In this document: positions 43,264 through 52,035 of the stretch, one piece after another
Position numbering within the stretch: the stretch's first letter is position 1
How the letters are laid out: the number at the start of each line of letters is the position of its first letter
DNA from: JBLHZY01 sp050633265
GTDB lineage: Bacteria; Pseudomonadota; Alphaproteobacteria; Rhodobacterales; Rhodobacteraceae
Direction: 5' to 3'
Assembly (NCBI GenBank): GCA_050633265.1
Contig: JBOEGE010000011.1
Span: 105,457 to 169,456 of the forward strand
Length of the DNA: 64,000 nt
The notes under the pieces: model-generated
Seen by the model: only the letters and a program-made list of their open reading frames with translations
Databases searched by the model: none
Told to the model about the DNA's origin: nothing
Made by a program: the position numbers and the translations under genes

Positions 43264-44120
43264 AAGATAACCTGATGTTCTTTCTGGCCCTTGGCCACGT
43301 TCATTGCAGCAAAAACCTTGCCATTATCGGGGTAACGCGCGGCATTTTCTTTCGACATCCCTTGAAGCGCGGTGGTTACAAAAAGGGTCGTGCCATCTTC
43401 GCCGCCAAATGCCGGGCAAGAGCTATGCGCACCGCCGACAGCCACAGCGCGCACAAATTCCCCCTCAGGCGAGAAACAAGCAACCCGCGCCGCGCCCCAT
43501 TGCGCATTCCAAAGATTGCCGGCCAAATCCACAACAGACCCATCAGGATGCCCGGGCTGATCCTTGCAATCGAGGAATACCTCCGCTGTTCCAACGGGCC
43601 AGCCCTGATCATCGAGCGCCACGCGCATGATTTTATCAAGCGGGGTATCGGTGAAATAGGCGTGTTTGCCATCGGGGCTAAAACAGATCGAATTCGAAAT
43701 CTGGATCGGCGCAAAAAGCTGGCGCAGCTCACCGCGATAATAGCGGTAAATCGCGCCCGCACCGGCCTCGGCGTTCTTGCCCATTGTGCCAATCCAAAAG
43801 CCACCCTGAGGATCGGCGCGCCCATCATTGGAGCGTGTGATAGGGTTGTCTGCCTCAAGATCGCACAGATGAACCCGCGCGCCGTTTTCCAGATCAAAGG
43901 TAAAAAGCGCCGTCTCAGAAGCGATCAGCAAACGATCCGCATCAATACATCCAGCGGCAGAAACATTCTCTTCGAATTGCCAATGCTGGGTTTTTTCGCC
44001 GATCCGAGTATAAAGCCGCTTCCCGACAATATCGAACCAAAACAACTGCTTGCGAAGCGGATGCCACATTGGCCCCTCGCCAAGTTCGCAAACCGTCTGA
44101 TCAAAAACTTCCGCCTTCAT
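43260..44120 (-). CDS. SMP-30/gluconolactonase-family sugar lactonase
   Basis: 286-residue six-bladed propeller enzyme. The metal ligands are visible: ELGEGPMWHP (E15 region), RSNDGRADPQGGFWIGTMG with N and D, and GHPDGSVVDLAGNLWNAQWG with the second aspartate. It should open aldonolactones; its place between dgoA and galM suggests galactonolactone, although arabinonolactone cannot be excluded. It overlaps both neighbours by ATGA. Confidence 0.9.
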   Translation of the reverse strand: MKAEVFDQTVCELGEGPMWHPLRKQLFWFDIVGKRLYTRIGEKTQHWQFEENVSAAGCIDADRLLIASETALFTFDLENGARVHLCDLEADNPITRSNDGRADPQGGFWIGTMGKNAEAGAGAIYRYYRGELRQLFAPIQISNSICFSPDGKHAYFTDTPLDKIMRVALDDQGWPVGTAEVFLDCKDQPGHPDGSVVDLAGNLWNAQWGAARVACFSPEGEFVRAVAVGGAHSSCPAFGGEDGTTLFVTTALQGMSKENAARYPDNGKVFAAMNVAKGQKEHQVIL

Positions 44121-44722
44121 ACCATCACCTCGTCATATGCACAGACCATTGCGCGCGCCTTTTCACTTACGTCTTTGGCGCTGTCCCCGGGGCGATAAAG
44201 CGATGTGCCAAGCCCAAACCCACTTGCGCCTGCTGCCATCCAATCGCCAAAGCTATCCGGCCCGACGCCGCCAACCATAAAGACCTCCGTTTGCGCAGGC
44301 AAAACCGCGCGCAGGGCCGAAAGCCCATCCATACCCATCTGAAACGCCGGAAAGACCTTGAGCCCATCTGCCCCAGCTTTCAGCGCGGCAAAACACTCGC
44401 TCGGGGTCAGGACCCCGGGGAAGCTGAGCAGCCCTGCGGATTTTGTTGCCTTGATCACATCCGCGTCGCAATTGGGCGAAACAACAAGCCGCCCACCTGC
44501 CTGAGCGAGCTTGGCAACATCCCGTTTGCTCAGCACAGTGCCCGCTCCGATCAAGGCCTTTGAGCCATGTGAGCGCACCATATTGGCAATGCTTTCAAAG
44601 GGTTGGGGCGAGTTGAGCGGGATTTCTATACGGGTAATCCCGGCCTCGATCAGCGCCTCTGCAACCGGGGCAGCTTCGGGCGGGGTGATCCCGCGCAGGA
44701 TGGCAATCAGGGGGCGGCTCAT
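44117..44722 (-). CDS. dgoA: 2-dehydro-3-deoxy-6-phosphogalactonate aldolase
   Basis: 201 residues from ATG 44722, which overlaps the dgoK stop (ATGA). It resembles E. coli DgoA closely in PLIAILRGITPPEA, EIPLNSPQ (E33) and GLKVFPA with the Schiff-base lysine 122. It splits KDPGal to pyruvate and glyceraldehyde 3-phosphate, the last step of the De Ley–Doudoroff pathway. Substrate preference for KDPGal over KDPG is inferred from adjacency to dgoK. Confidence 0.92.
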   Translation of the reverse strand: MSRPLIAILRGITPPEAAPVAEALIEAGITRIEIPLNSPQPFESIANMVRSHGSKALIGAGTVLSKRDVAKLAQAGGRLVVSPNCDADVIKATKSAGLLSFPGVLTPSECFAALKAGADGLKVFPAFQMGMDGLSALRAVLPAQTEVFMVGGVGPDSFGDWMAAGASGFGLGTSLYRPGDSAKDVSEKARAMVCAYDEVMV

Positions 44723-45645
44723 GTCTTGGCTCTCCATTGGTTGCGCGCGGCATTCAGGCCTTCGCGGGTCATCTCTTCTGCTGCGGCGATAGTGGGCAAG
44801 GCGCCCTGTGCGCGCAAGGCGATATCATAGCGCGCGCTTAGCTCTGCGGCGCCAATGAGGGCAATGTTCTGGCCAAGCCAATAGGGGCGGGTTGCGGCCA
44901 ATTCGGCCCCAATCAAAAGCCCCGAAACACGCGCGCGCGCTTGCCCCGCAGCGAGCCCGTTCAAAAGCCCTTCTGCGCGAATGGTAAAAAGCGCCGCCGC
45001 GATCCGTTCGGGGCGTGCGATTGCATCCGATACCGCCGCGAGAAATCCAGCATCATCTTGGGGCGAACCATCCTCTTGCAGGGAATGGCGCAGCACTGTT
45101 TGGGTTGAGAGCGCGGCAAAAAGATCGCCCGTCATCACCGTTTGAAACGAGACAACTTCGCCTGCCGAAATATGCGCCCATTTCGTATGCGTTCCAGGCA
45201 AGCAAAGCACACCATCAAACTTTGGATGAAGCGCAAGGAAGCCTGCGATCTGGGTTTCCTCGCCGCGCATAACATCGGCCGGGCTGGCCTGCGCCAAACC
45301 TGAAATGAGGCGTATATCAAGCCGGGGGTCCATTGCTGGGGCGCGGGTAAACCCTTCTGCCAGCGGCGCGCTGGGCACATGCGCATATCCGGCCTCGGCC
45401 CAGCCTTCGCGCGCGCCTGCCATGCCGCAGATGATCACTTGATAGCTGCGATCCGCCAAGAGCCAATCACCAATCAGCGCCATCAAGGCCGGTTCAAAAT
45501 CCGAAGGGCTAAGGCTGCCCGTCCCGGCAGTTGAGCGCGCCTCACAGAGCAAAGCGCCGCCATCATCAAAGCCATAAACCCGCAGATTTGAGCCGCCCCA
45601 ATCGGCGCCGATCCAGGTGATATCAGCCGCTTTTGGATGTTGCAT
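44719..45645 (-). CDS. dgoK: 2-dehydro-3-deoxygalactonokinase
   Basis: 308 residues from ATG 45645, which has GGAG nine bases upstream; the frame is open to 45717 but upstream ATGs lack ribosome sites. WIGADWGGSNLRVYGF is the ATP-binding start of the family, and LPGTHTKWAHI and GEETQIAG are DgoK marks. It phosphorylates 2-keto-3-deoxygalactonate at C6. First gene of a four-gene operon; no galactose dehydrogenase or galactonate dehydratase is next to it. Confidence 0.92.
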   Translation of the reverse strand: MQHPKAADITWIGADWGGSNLRVYGFDDGGALLCEARSTAGTGSLSPSDFEPALMALIGDWLLADRSYQVIICGMAGAREGWAEAGYAHVPSAPLAEGFTRAPAMDPRLDIRLISGLAQASPADVMRGEETQIAGFLALHPKFDGVLCLPGTHTKWAHISAGEVVSFQTVMTGDLFAALSTQTVLRHSLQEDGSPQDDAGFLAAVSDAIARPERIAAALFTIRAEGLLNGLAAGQARARVSGLLIGAELAATRPYWLGQNIALIGAAELSARYDIALRAQGALPTIAAAEEMTREGLNAARNQWRAKT

Positions 45646-45726
45646 GCGCGATGTCTCCGCCGACCCGTTAGAATGTTCCATGGGGTTATCGGCATCGCGG
45701 CGCGCGGGTGCAATCAAAAAGTCATA

Positions 45727-46674
45727 CTAGTCTGATGTGCCACATGTGCTGATCTGTTTTGCAAGGCTGCGCATCATCGCTGCATAAAGCTCTGGGCCAG
45801 CTTCAAAAGTTGCGCCGATTGGATCGAGCGCGACCATGGGAAGGCCCGTTTCAGCGGCGATCTGTTCGGCCTGAGGATCAGTGCCGCCGGATTCGGCCAA
45901 GATGCAATCGACCTTTTCGCTTTCAATCAAGCGGCGCAGCGCCGCAAGGCCCGCAGCGCCCGGCGCATTGGCATGGCCATCTGTGATCGTGGCGGCAATC
46001 TCAAAGTTGAACCGCGTGGTGAGATAGCCAAAAGCATCATGCGAGGCAATATAGCGGCGCGCCTTGGCAGGAGCCAAAGTTGCGGCAAGTTCTGGTGTTA
46101 ACGCCTCAAGCGCGACTTGGGCACGCGCTGCATTGGCGGCATAAACCGCAGCATTCTGTGGATCGCTTTTGGAGAGTTGGGCCGCGATCGCCCCAAGCCA
46201 ATTACGGGCGTTTTCCGGATTAAGCCAAGCATGGGGATCAAGCGCCCCTTCGCTGTGATCATGCCCGTTGTGATCATCCTCTTCGCCGTCCTCCTCGCCG
46301 TCGTCTTCACCGCTCTCATCGCCTTCCTCAAAGACAAGCAACTTGGTTTCCGGGGCCTCCAAAAGCGCATAGGCCGCACCATGGGGCAGCAATGTTTCAA
46401 CCTTGTTTTCCAGCCATGGGGTAAGCGGCGCCCCGATCCAAACGAAGAGATCCGCTTGCGCCAATGCGCGCGCCTGGGAGGGGCGAAGCTGCGCGTGATG
46501 CGGATCTATTGCGCGTTCAATAAGCAGGTTTGGCGTGCCAAGCTCGCCCATCACTTGGGCCACAAGGCTATGGGTGACAGGCGTATCCGCCAGCACATTT
46601 GGCGCCTCGGCAAGCGCAGGCTGGCTCCAAAGAAGCGAGGCCAAAGCAACGGGTGCAAAAGAGATCAGGCGCAT
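45727..46674 (-). CDS. znuA: zinc ABC transporter substrate-binding protein ZnuA
   Basis: 315 residues from ATG 46674, with AAGGAGG five bases upstream. Signal peptide about 1-22 (ending QPALA). Zinc ligands are likely H59/H60 in DPHHAQLRPS, H148 in DPHAW and the histidine of ASHDAFGYL. Between helices, residues 117-140 form an acidic, histidine-bearing loop (EEGDESGEDDGEEDGEEDD then HNGHDH), usual in ZnuA and thought to collect zinc. It diverges from zur across an A/T-rich regulatory region. Confidence 0.94.
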   Translation of the reverse strand: MRLISFAPVALASLLWSQPALAEAPNVLADTPVTHSLVAQVMGELGTPNLLIERAIDPHHAQLRPSQARALAQADLFVWIGAPLTPWLENKVETLLPHGAAYALLEAPETKLLVFEEGDESGEDDGEEDGEEDDHNGHDHSEGALDPHAWLNPENARNWLGAIAAQLSKSDPQNAAVYAANAARAQVALEALTPELAATLAPAKARRYIASHDAFGYLTTRFNFEIAATITDGHANAPGAAGLAALRRLIESEKVDCILAESGGTDPQAEQIAAETGLPMVALDPIGATFEAGPELYAAMMRSLAKQISTCGTSD

Positions 46675-46704
46675 TCTTGCCTCCTTGTGATATGCGGCGA
46701 AATG

Positions 46705-46735
46705 AAATAACATAACATGTGATACTATAACAATT
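46705..46735. promoter_or_regulatory. candidate Zur-binding region between znuA and zur
   Basis: An unusually A/T-rich stretch in an otherwise G+C-rich region, with three copies of ATAACA at 46707-46712, 46712-46717 and 46727-46732. TGTTAT/ATAACA half-sites are the core of known Zur boxes. It lies between the two divergent starts, where zinc-loaded Zur would repress both sides. The exact operator boundaries are not clear. Confidence 0.55.
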
Positions 46736-46755
46736 CAGACGCAAGCAAGCCCAAA

Positions 46756-47244
46756 ATGCCCCAGTCCCAAAGCCCGGCCTTTCACCGCCATAACCATGCA
46801 AGCTGTTCTGGCGAAATGCTTCAACGCGCCGATGATCTGGCCCGTATCGAAGGGCTTCGCCTCACGCCTGTGCGCCGCCGCGCGCTTGAGATCTTGCTCG
46901 AAGAACATCGCGCCCTTGGGGCCTATGATGTGCTTGAACGCCTGCGCGCAGACGGCTTTGGCAGCCAGCCGCCAGTCGCCTATCGCGCGCTTGAATTTCT
47001 GGTCGAACATGGGCTGGCGCATCGTATTCGCCGGCTCAATGCGTTCATGGCCTGCATGCATCCCGGCGAAGCCCATGCGCCCGCCTTCTTTATCTGCACG
47101 AGCTGTGATTCTGTGGCCGAACTGCCCGAGGAAGAGCTGCGCAGCGCCGTAGAAACGGCCGCCTCGAAGATCGGCTTTGCGGTTGAGCGGGTGAATGTCG
47201 AGGCGATCGGCATCTGCCCAAGCTGCGCGGAGCAGGGCGCATGA
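46756..47244 (+). CDS. zur: Fur-family zinc uptake regulator Zur
   Basis: 162 residues. Winged helix at about 30-90 (LTPVRRRALEILLEEHRALGAYDVLERL, here in two adjacent halves, and PVAYRALEFLVEHGLAHRI). Structural zinc cysteines are CTSC and CPSC near the C-terminus; MACMHPGEAHAPAFFICTSC carries the sensory-site residues. It is first of zur–znuC–znuB and overlaps znuC by four bases. The ribosome site before ATG 46756 is weak. Confidence 0.92.
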   Translation: MPQSQSPAFHRHNHASCSGEMLQRADDLARIEGLRLTPVRRRALEILLEEHRALGAYDVLERLRADGFGSQPPVAYRALEFLVEHGLAHRIRRLNAFMACMHPGEAHAPAFFICTSCDSVAELPEEELRSAVETAASKIGFAVERVNVEAIGICPSCAEQGA

Positions 47245-48038
47245 GCGCGTTGATTGAGACCAAAAACATGAGCCTGCGCTATGGCAATGCGCCCGTGCTG
47301 GAACATGTGAATTTCGCAATCCATAAGGGCGAGATCGTTACAGTTGTCGGGCCCAATGGCTCGGGCAAAAGCACTTTGCTCCGCGCCTTGCTTGGTGTTT
47401 TGGCGCCGCATCAAGGGCAAGTGACCCGTGCGCCGGGGCTGAGCATTGGCTATGTTCCCCAGCGCCTAGCCATTGATGCGACCATGCCCATAACGGTTGC
47501 GCGCTTTCTCTCACTGCCGCGCCGCCATAGCGCAAAAGAGACAAGTGCAATGCTGTCTCGCCTTGGGGCGGGCGGGCTTGAAGAGCGCCAAATGGCCGGG
47601 CTGTCTGGCGGCCAGTTTCAGCGGGTATTGCTGGCGCGCGCGCTGATGGCCGAGCCGGACATCCTGATCCTTGACGAACCGACCCAAGGCCTCGATCAGC
47701 CTGGCATCGCGGGCTTTTATCAACTGATTGCCGACCTGCGCCAAGAGCTCGGTTGCGCGGTTTTGCTCGTTTCGCATGATCTGCACGTGGTGATGAGCGC
47801 CTCAGATCGGGTGATTTGCCTCAACGGGCATGTTTGCTGCGAAGGGACGCCGCATGTTGTCTCAAACGCGCCGGAATATCGCGCCCTCTTTGGCCTGGGA
47901 ACGGGCGGGGCGCTGGCGCTTTATCAGCATCAGCACGATCATAACCATGACCATGACGGCGCAGATGATCCCCACGGCCACCATCATCACCACCCCAACT
48001 CCAACTCTCATCACGACCATACCCAGGAGCACCAATGA
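47241..48038 (+). CDS. znuC: zinc ABC transporter ATP-binding protein ZnuC with histidine-rich tail
   Basis: 265 residues. Walker A GPNGSGKST, signature LSGGQFQRVLLARALM, Walker B ILILDEPTQGLDQPG. After the ATPase, residues 228-265 form a tail with 15 histidines in 38 residues, including HGHHHHH; such tails occur in some ZnuC proteins and may hold or sense zinc on the cytoplasmic side. Overlaps zur and znuB by four bases each. Length without the tail is normal. Confidence 0.95.
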   Translation: MSALIETKNMSLRYGNAPVLEHVNFAIHKGEIVTVVGPNGSGKSTLLRALLGVLAPHQGQVTRAPGLSIGYVPQRLAIDATMPITVARFLSLPRRHSAKETSAMLSRLGAGGLEERQMAGLSGGQFQRVLLARALMAEPDILILDEPTQGLDQPGIAGFYQLIADLRQELGCAVLLVSHDLHVVMSASDRVICLNGHVCCEGTPHVVSNAPEYRALFGLGTGGALALYQHQHDHNHDHDGADDPHGHHHHHPNSNSHHDHTQEHQ

Positions 48039-48820
48039 TAGATGATTTTCTGATCCGCGCGCTCCTCGCTGGGGTGGGTGTGGCGCTGGCGGCGGGCCCG
48101 CTTGGGGCGTTTGTTGTCTGGCGGCGCATGGCGTATTTTGGCGATGCAACGGCCCATGCCGCGATCCTTGGGGTGGCGCTCGCGCTGGCCTTTTCGATGA
48201 ATATCTACATCGGCGTATTGGCGATCGCCTTGGCCATGGCTGGCAGCATCGCTGCGCTCTCTGGGCGGGGGCATTCGATGGATGCAACGCTTGGCGTTCT
48301 GGCCCATGCGGCCCTTGCGATTGGGCTTGTCGCGATCTCTTTTGTAAAGGGCGCACGGGTCGATCTTGAGGCGTTTCTCTTTGGCGATATTCTGGCAATT
48401 GGGATGAGCGACCTTTGGGTTATTTGGATCGGGGCGGGGGCCGTCTGGGCGCTTTTGCTTTGGCGTTGGCAGGCTTTGCTGACAGCGACTTTGAGCGAAG
48501 AACTGGCCCGATCCGAGGGCATTGATCCTAGGCGCGAACGGCTGATCCTAACGCTGGCCATGGCGCTTGTTGTCGCTGTGTCGCTCAAGGTTGTGGGGGC
48601 TTTGTTGATTGGTGCGATGCTAATCATTCCCGCAGCCGCGGCGCGCAGCCTCTCAAAAACGCCCGAAGCAATGGCGATGTTTGCTGTGGCTCTGGGCTGT
48701 ATCTCGGTGCTTGCCGGGCTTGGGGCTTCGGCTCAATATGATACCCCGGCGGGGGCCTCTATCGTGGCGGCGGCGGCCGTTCTTTACGCGCTTACCCGCC
48801 TGCGCAGGGCGCCTTCATGA
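48035..48820 (+). CDS. znuB: zinc ABC transporter permease ZnuB
   Basis: 261 residues, about eight helices of the ABC-3 metal permease family; GPLGAFVVWRRMAYFGDATAHAAILG is represented by its two halves at about residues 22-47 and is the standard first-loop signature. ALLIGAMLIIPAAAARSL is the conserved central helix. It forms the channel of ZnuABC. Overlaps znuC and the following HAD gene by ATGA. Confidence 0.94.
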   Translation: MIDDFLIRALLAGVGVALAAGPLGAFVVWRRMAYFGDATAHAAILGVALALAFSMNIYIGVLAIALAMAGSIAALSGRGHSMDATLGVLAHAALAIGLVAISFVKGARVDLEAFLFGDILAIGMSDLWVIWIGAGAVWALLLWRWQALLTATLSEELARSEGIDPRRERLILTLAMALVVAVSLKVVGALLIGAMLIIPAAAARSLSKTPEAMAMFAVALGCISVLAGLGASAQYDTPAGASIVAAAAVLYALTRLRRAPS

Positions 48821-49509
48821 GCGGGCCGGATCTGATCATTTTTGATTGCGATGGGGTGATCATTGATAGCGAGATCATCTCGGCCCAACAGCTGATTGAT
48901 GCGCTGGTGCCAATGGGGATCGAGATTGATCTTGATTTTGTCGCCCGCCATTTTCTGGGCCGCTCCTACCCGATGGTGATGGAGGAAATTCGCCGCGCTT
49001 TTGGTGTCGATTTGCCGCCCAGCTTTGAAGAAGAATATCGCGCGCGCCTCTTGGCGGCTTTTGAGCGCGATTTGGAGATTATCCCACATGTAGCGGATGT
49101 GATCGCAGAGCTGGATCGCCCCTTTTGCCTTGCCACCTCCTCAAGCCCCGCACGCGCGGCGCGCTCATTGGAAATCGTTGGAATGGCGCAGGTTTTCGCA
49201 GGGCGGGTCTTTACCGCATCGCTCGTGGCAAAGGGCAAACCGGCGCCAGATTTGTTCTTGCATGTGGCGGCGCAAATGGGCGCAGATCCGGCCAATTGCC
49301 TGGTGATCGAAGATAGCCTCAATGGTGTTCGCGCGGCCAAGGCAGCGGGGATGCCCGTTTGGCGCTTTACCGGCGGAAGCCATCTTAAAGGGCGCGCGCT
49401 CGAAAGCCCTGAGGGGGCGAATGCGGATCTGGCGTTTGCATCTTTTGCAGAATTCGCCAAGCTGGCACCATGGATGAATGCCAAAGGGAAGCCGCCCGCT
49501 TATGAGTAA
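48817..49509 (+). CDS. HAD-superfamily sugar-phosphate phosphatase-like protein
   Basis: 230 residues. FDCDGVIIDSE gives the nucleophile D10 and acid D12; ATSSSP is motif II, KGKPAPDLFLHVA holds the motif III lysine, and VIEDSLNGVRAAKAAGM is motif IV. It is close to phosphoglucomutase/phosphatase-type HADs. It overlaps znuB by four and the SorC gene by eight bases, and the same kind of gene is found in smo/mtl polyol operons of Rhodobacter, so a polyol-linked phosphatase is likely. Substrate unknown. Confidence 0.85.
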   Translation: MSGPDLIIFDCDGVIIDSEIISAQQLIDALVPMGIEIDLDFVARHFLGRSYPMVMEEIRRAFGVDLPPSFEEEYRARLLAAFERDLEIIPHVADVIAELDRPFCLATSSSPARAARSLEIVGMAQVFAGRVFTASLVAKGKPAPDLFLHVAAQMGADPANCLVIEDSLNGVRAAKAAGMPVWRFTGGSHLKGRALESPEGANADLAFASFAEFAKLAPWMNAKGKPPAYE

Positions 49510-50458
49510 TATTCGCGACACCGAAACAAGCGTTCAGGATGAAGCCGCGCGCGCGGGCTGGCTCTATTATGTTGGCGGGATGACACAGGATCAAATCGCA
49601 TCCGAGCTTGGGGTTTCGCGCCAAAGGGCGCAGCGATTGGTCAGCCGGGCGATGGCCGAAGGGCTGGTGCATGTGCGCCTTGAACACCCGATTGCCGAAT
49701 GTATTGCGCTGGAAAAAGAGCTCGCCAAACGCTTTGGGCTAGAGCATGTGCGGGTCGCGCCCAGCATTGGCGAAGGCTCTGATGCCACCCGCGCCATCGC
49801 CCCTGTTGCCGCGGCATTGGTCGAGCGGTTCTTGGCCTCGATCGAGCCGATCACTGTGGCTGTTGGAACAGGGCGCGCCTTGCGCACAACGGTTGAGGAA
49901 ATCGTGCCGCGCCAATGCGCCCATCACAAACTCGTCTCACTGATTGGCAATATTGCGCCCGATGCAACGGCCTCTAACTACGATGTGTTGATGCGACTGG
50001 CCGAGAAAACCGGCGCGCCGCATTATCCGATGCCGCTGCCTGTGATCGTGCCATCGCCCGAAGTGCGCGCGATGTTTTATGAGCTGCACCAATTGCAAGT
50101 TGTCGAAATGCTCGCGCGCGAAGCGGATGTGACATTCGTTGGCGTCGGACAAATGAACGAACATGCGCCGCTATATGTAGATGGCTTCATGACCGAAGAT
50201 GAATTGCGCGAGCAGCAAGAGCTTGGCGCGGTGGGCGAGATCGCCTCATGGGTGTTTGATTCGGACGGGAAATATCTTGAAACGGGTCATAATCACCGCA
50301 TCGGCGGCCTGCGCGCAGGGCTTTCAAAGCGCGGCCCCGTGATCGGAATTGCCGCCGGGCTAGAAAAAGCACCGGCCATTCGCGGGGCGCTAAAGGGCCA
50401 GCTTCTCAATGGTTTGGTAACCACTGACCGCACCGCCCGCGCCATTTTAAGCGCCTAA
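49502..50458 (+). CDS. SorC-family (DeoR-type sugar-binding) regulator of the polyol operon
   Basis: 318 residues from ATG 49502, which lies inside the end of the HAD gene. The helix-turn-helix is GGMTQDQIASELGVSRQRAQ (about 26-45), and the sugar-phosphate-like effector domain starts at about 60, with VAVGTGRALRTTVEEI. It precedes smoE by 115 bases. SorC regulators usually respond to sorbitol or a phosphorylated sugar and often activate their operon. Confidence 0.9.
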   Translation: MSNIRDTETSVQDEAARAGWLYYVGGMTQDQIASELGVSRQRAQRLVSRAMAEGLVHVRLEHPIAECIALEKELAKRFGLEHVRVAPSIGEGSDATRAIAPVAAALVERFLASIEPITVAVGTGRALRTTVEEIVPRQCAHHKLVSLIGNIAPDATASNYDVLMRLAEKTGAPHYPMPLPVIVPSPEVRAMFYELHQLQVVEMLAREADVTFVGVGQMNEHAPLYVDGFMTEDELREQQELGAVGEIASWVFDSDGKYLETGHNHRIGGLRAGLSKRGPVIGIAAGLEKAPAIRGALKGQLLNGLVTTDRTARAILSA

Positions 50459-50517
50459 ATCCCTGAATTTGCTGCAACGCGGCGGAGAATCTCAGTTGAC
50501 TTGCGCAGGCACATGAA

Positions 50518-50550
50518 TGAGCATGTGTTCATCTGCTGGGCAAATGCTCA
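50518..50550. promoter_or_regulatory. inverted repeat upstream of smoE (candidate SorC-regulator site)
   Basis: TGAGCAT (50518-50524) and ATGCTCA (50544-50550) are exact inverted arms 19 bases apart, just before the smoE ribosome site. TTGACT at 50496-50501 is a plausible -35 element upstream. Confidence 0.45.
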
Positions 50551-50573
50551 GTTCGACTTTTGGGAGGAATACC

Positions 50574-51887
50574 ATGAAACGCACTCTTCGCGCGCTGCTT
50601 GGCGCGTGTGCCGTTGGCGCCATCGCGACAACCGCCTTTGCCGAAACCCTGACGATCGCGACCGTGAACAACGGCGATATGATCCGCATGCAGGGCCTGA
50701 CAGACGATTTCACAGCGAAAAACCCCGGCATTGAGCTGGAGTGGGTGACGCTGGAAGAAAACATCCTGCGCCAACGCGTAACCACAGATATTGCCACCAA
50801 AGGCGGCCAATATGACGTGATGACAATCGGCACATACGAAGCACCAATCTGGGCCAAGCAAGGCTGGTTGGTTGAGCTGGATGATCTTGGCGCCGATTAC
50901 GACGTTGACGATCTTCTGCCAGCGATCCGCGGCGGCCTGTCGATGGATGGCAAGCTCTTTGCGGCGCCCTTCTACGGCGAAAGCTCGATGGTTATGTATC
51001 GCAAAGACCTGATGGAAGCCGCTGGCATGGAAATGCCCGACGCGCCAACATGGGATAACATCAAAGCAGCCGCAGCTGCGATGACAGACAAAGACAACGA
51101 AGTTTACGGCATCTGCCTTCGCGGCAAAGCGGGCTGGGGCGAAAACATGGCCTTCCTTGGCGCCATGGCAAACTCCTACGGCGCGCGCTGGTTTGACGAA
51201 GAGTGGAACCCACAGTTCGACACACCAGAATGGAAAGCCACGCTCACAGATTATCTTGATCTGATGAACAACTACGGCCCTCCCGGCGCATCCGGCAACG
51301 GCTTTAACGAAAACCTCGCACTGTTCCAAACGGGCAAATGTGGCATGTGGATCGATGCAACGGTTGCTGCCTCCTTCGTGACCAACCCTAAAGACAGCGC
51401 CGTGGCTGATAAAGTTGGATTCGCACTTGCCGCCGACAAAGGCCTTGGCAAACGCGGCAACTGGCTCTGGGCTTGGAACCTTGCGATCCCAGCTGGCAGT
51501 GAAAAAACCGATGCGGCGAAAAAGTTCGTCGCTTGGGCAACGTCCAAAGACTATCTCGCACTTGTTGCGGCCAATGAAGGCTGGGCAAACGTCCCTCCGG
51601 GCACACGGACATCGCTCTATGAAAACCCAGAGTACCAAGCCGCTGCGCCTTTCGCCAAGATGACGCTCGACAGCATCAACTCGGCTGATCCGCAAAACCC
51701 AACTGTGAAACCAGTGCCATATGTGGGCGTGCAATTCGTTGCCATCCCAGAATTCCAAGGCATCGGAACATCCGTTGGCCAGCAATTCTCGGCCGCTCTG
51801 GCTGGCAGCATCACAGCTGATGAAGCGCTGGAAAAGGCACAGGCGCTCACCATGCGTGAGATGAAAAAGGCCGGTTACATCAAGTAA
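50574..51887 (+). CDS. smoE: sorbitol/mannitol ABC transporter substrate-binding protein SmoE
   Basis: 437 residues from ATG 50574, after GGGAGGAAT. Signal peptide about 1-23 (ending ATTAFA). The mature protein starts ETLTIATVNNGDMIRMQGL and holds GGQYDVMTIGTYEAPIWAKQ and GICLRGKAGWGENMAF, typical of the polyol-binding proteins of Rhodobacter and Pseudomonas. It delivers sorbitol or mannitol to SmoF/SmoG. The open frame upstream to 50517 would delete the signal-peptide start and is rejected. Confidence 0.93.
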   Translation: MKRTLRALLGACAVGAIATTAFAETLTIATVNNGDMIRMQGLTDDFTAKNPGIELEWVTLEENILRQRVTTDIATKGGQYDVMTIGTYEAPIWAKQGWLVELDDLGADYDVDDLLPAIRGGLSMDGKLFAAPFYGESSMVMYRKDLMEAAGMEMPDAPTWDNIKAAAAAMTDKDNEVYGICLRGKAGWGENMAFLGAMANSYGARWFDEEWNPQFDTPEWKATLTDYLDLMNNYGPPGASGNGFNENLALFQTGKCGMWIDATVAASFVTNPKDSAVADKVGFALAADKGLGKRGNWLWAWNLAIPAGSEKTDAAKKFVAWATSKDYLALVAANEGWANVPPGTRTSLYENPEYQAAAPFAKMTLDSINSADPQNPTVKPVPYVGVQFVAIPEFQGIGTSVGQQFSAALAGSITADEALEKAQALTMREMKKAGYIK

Positions 51888-51901
51888 CAGGTTCTCCCGG
51901 A

Positions 51902-51931
51902 GCAGGGCCGCACCGCGCGGTGTGGCCCTGC
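51902..51931 (+). terminator. intercistronic hairpin between smoE and smoF
   Basis: GCAGGGCCGCACC (51902-51914) pairs with GGTGTGGCCCTGC (51919-51931): 13 positions with one wobble and a four-base loop, followed by CTCTTT. As after urtA, it may let more binding protein than permease be made. Confidence 0.65.
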
Positions 51932-52035
51932 CTCTTTCGCCCAAACCCAAAGATGCGATCCTTCGATCCGGTGCATGACACCGCATTCAAAGAGTGCATC
52001 CTTTCGCGCGACCTTCATCCATAAGGGGCTAACTC

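Noticed and set aside
50529..51986. 485-codon minus-strand frame opposite smoE
   Set aside because: smoE has a signal peptide, ribosome site and family motifs; the opposite frame has a skewed Cys/His/Arg composition and no motif.
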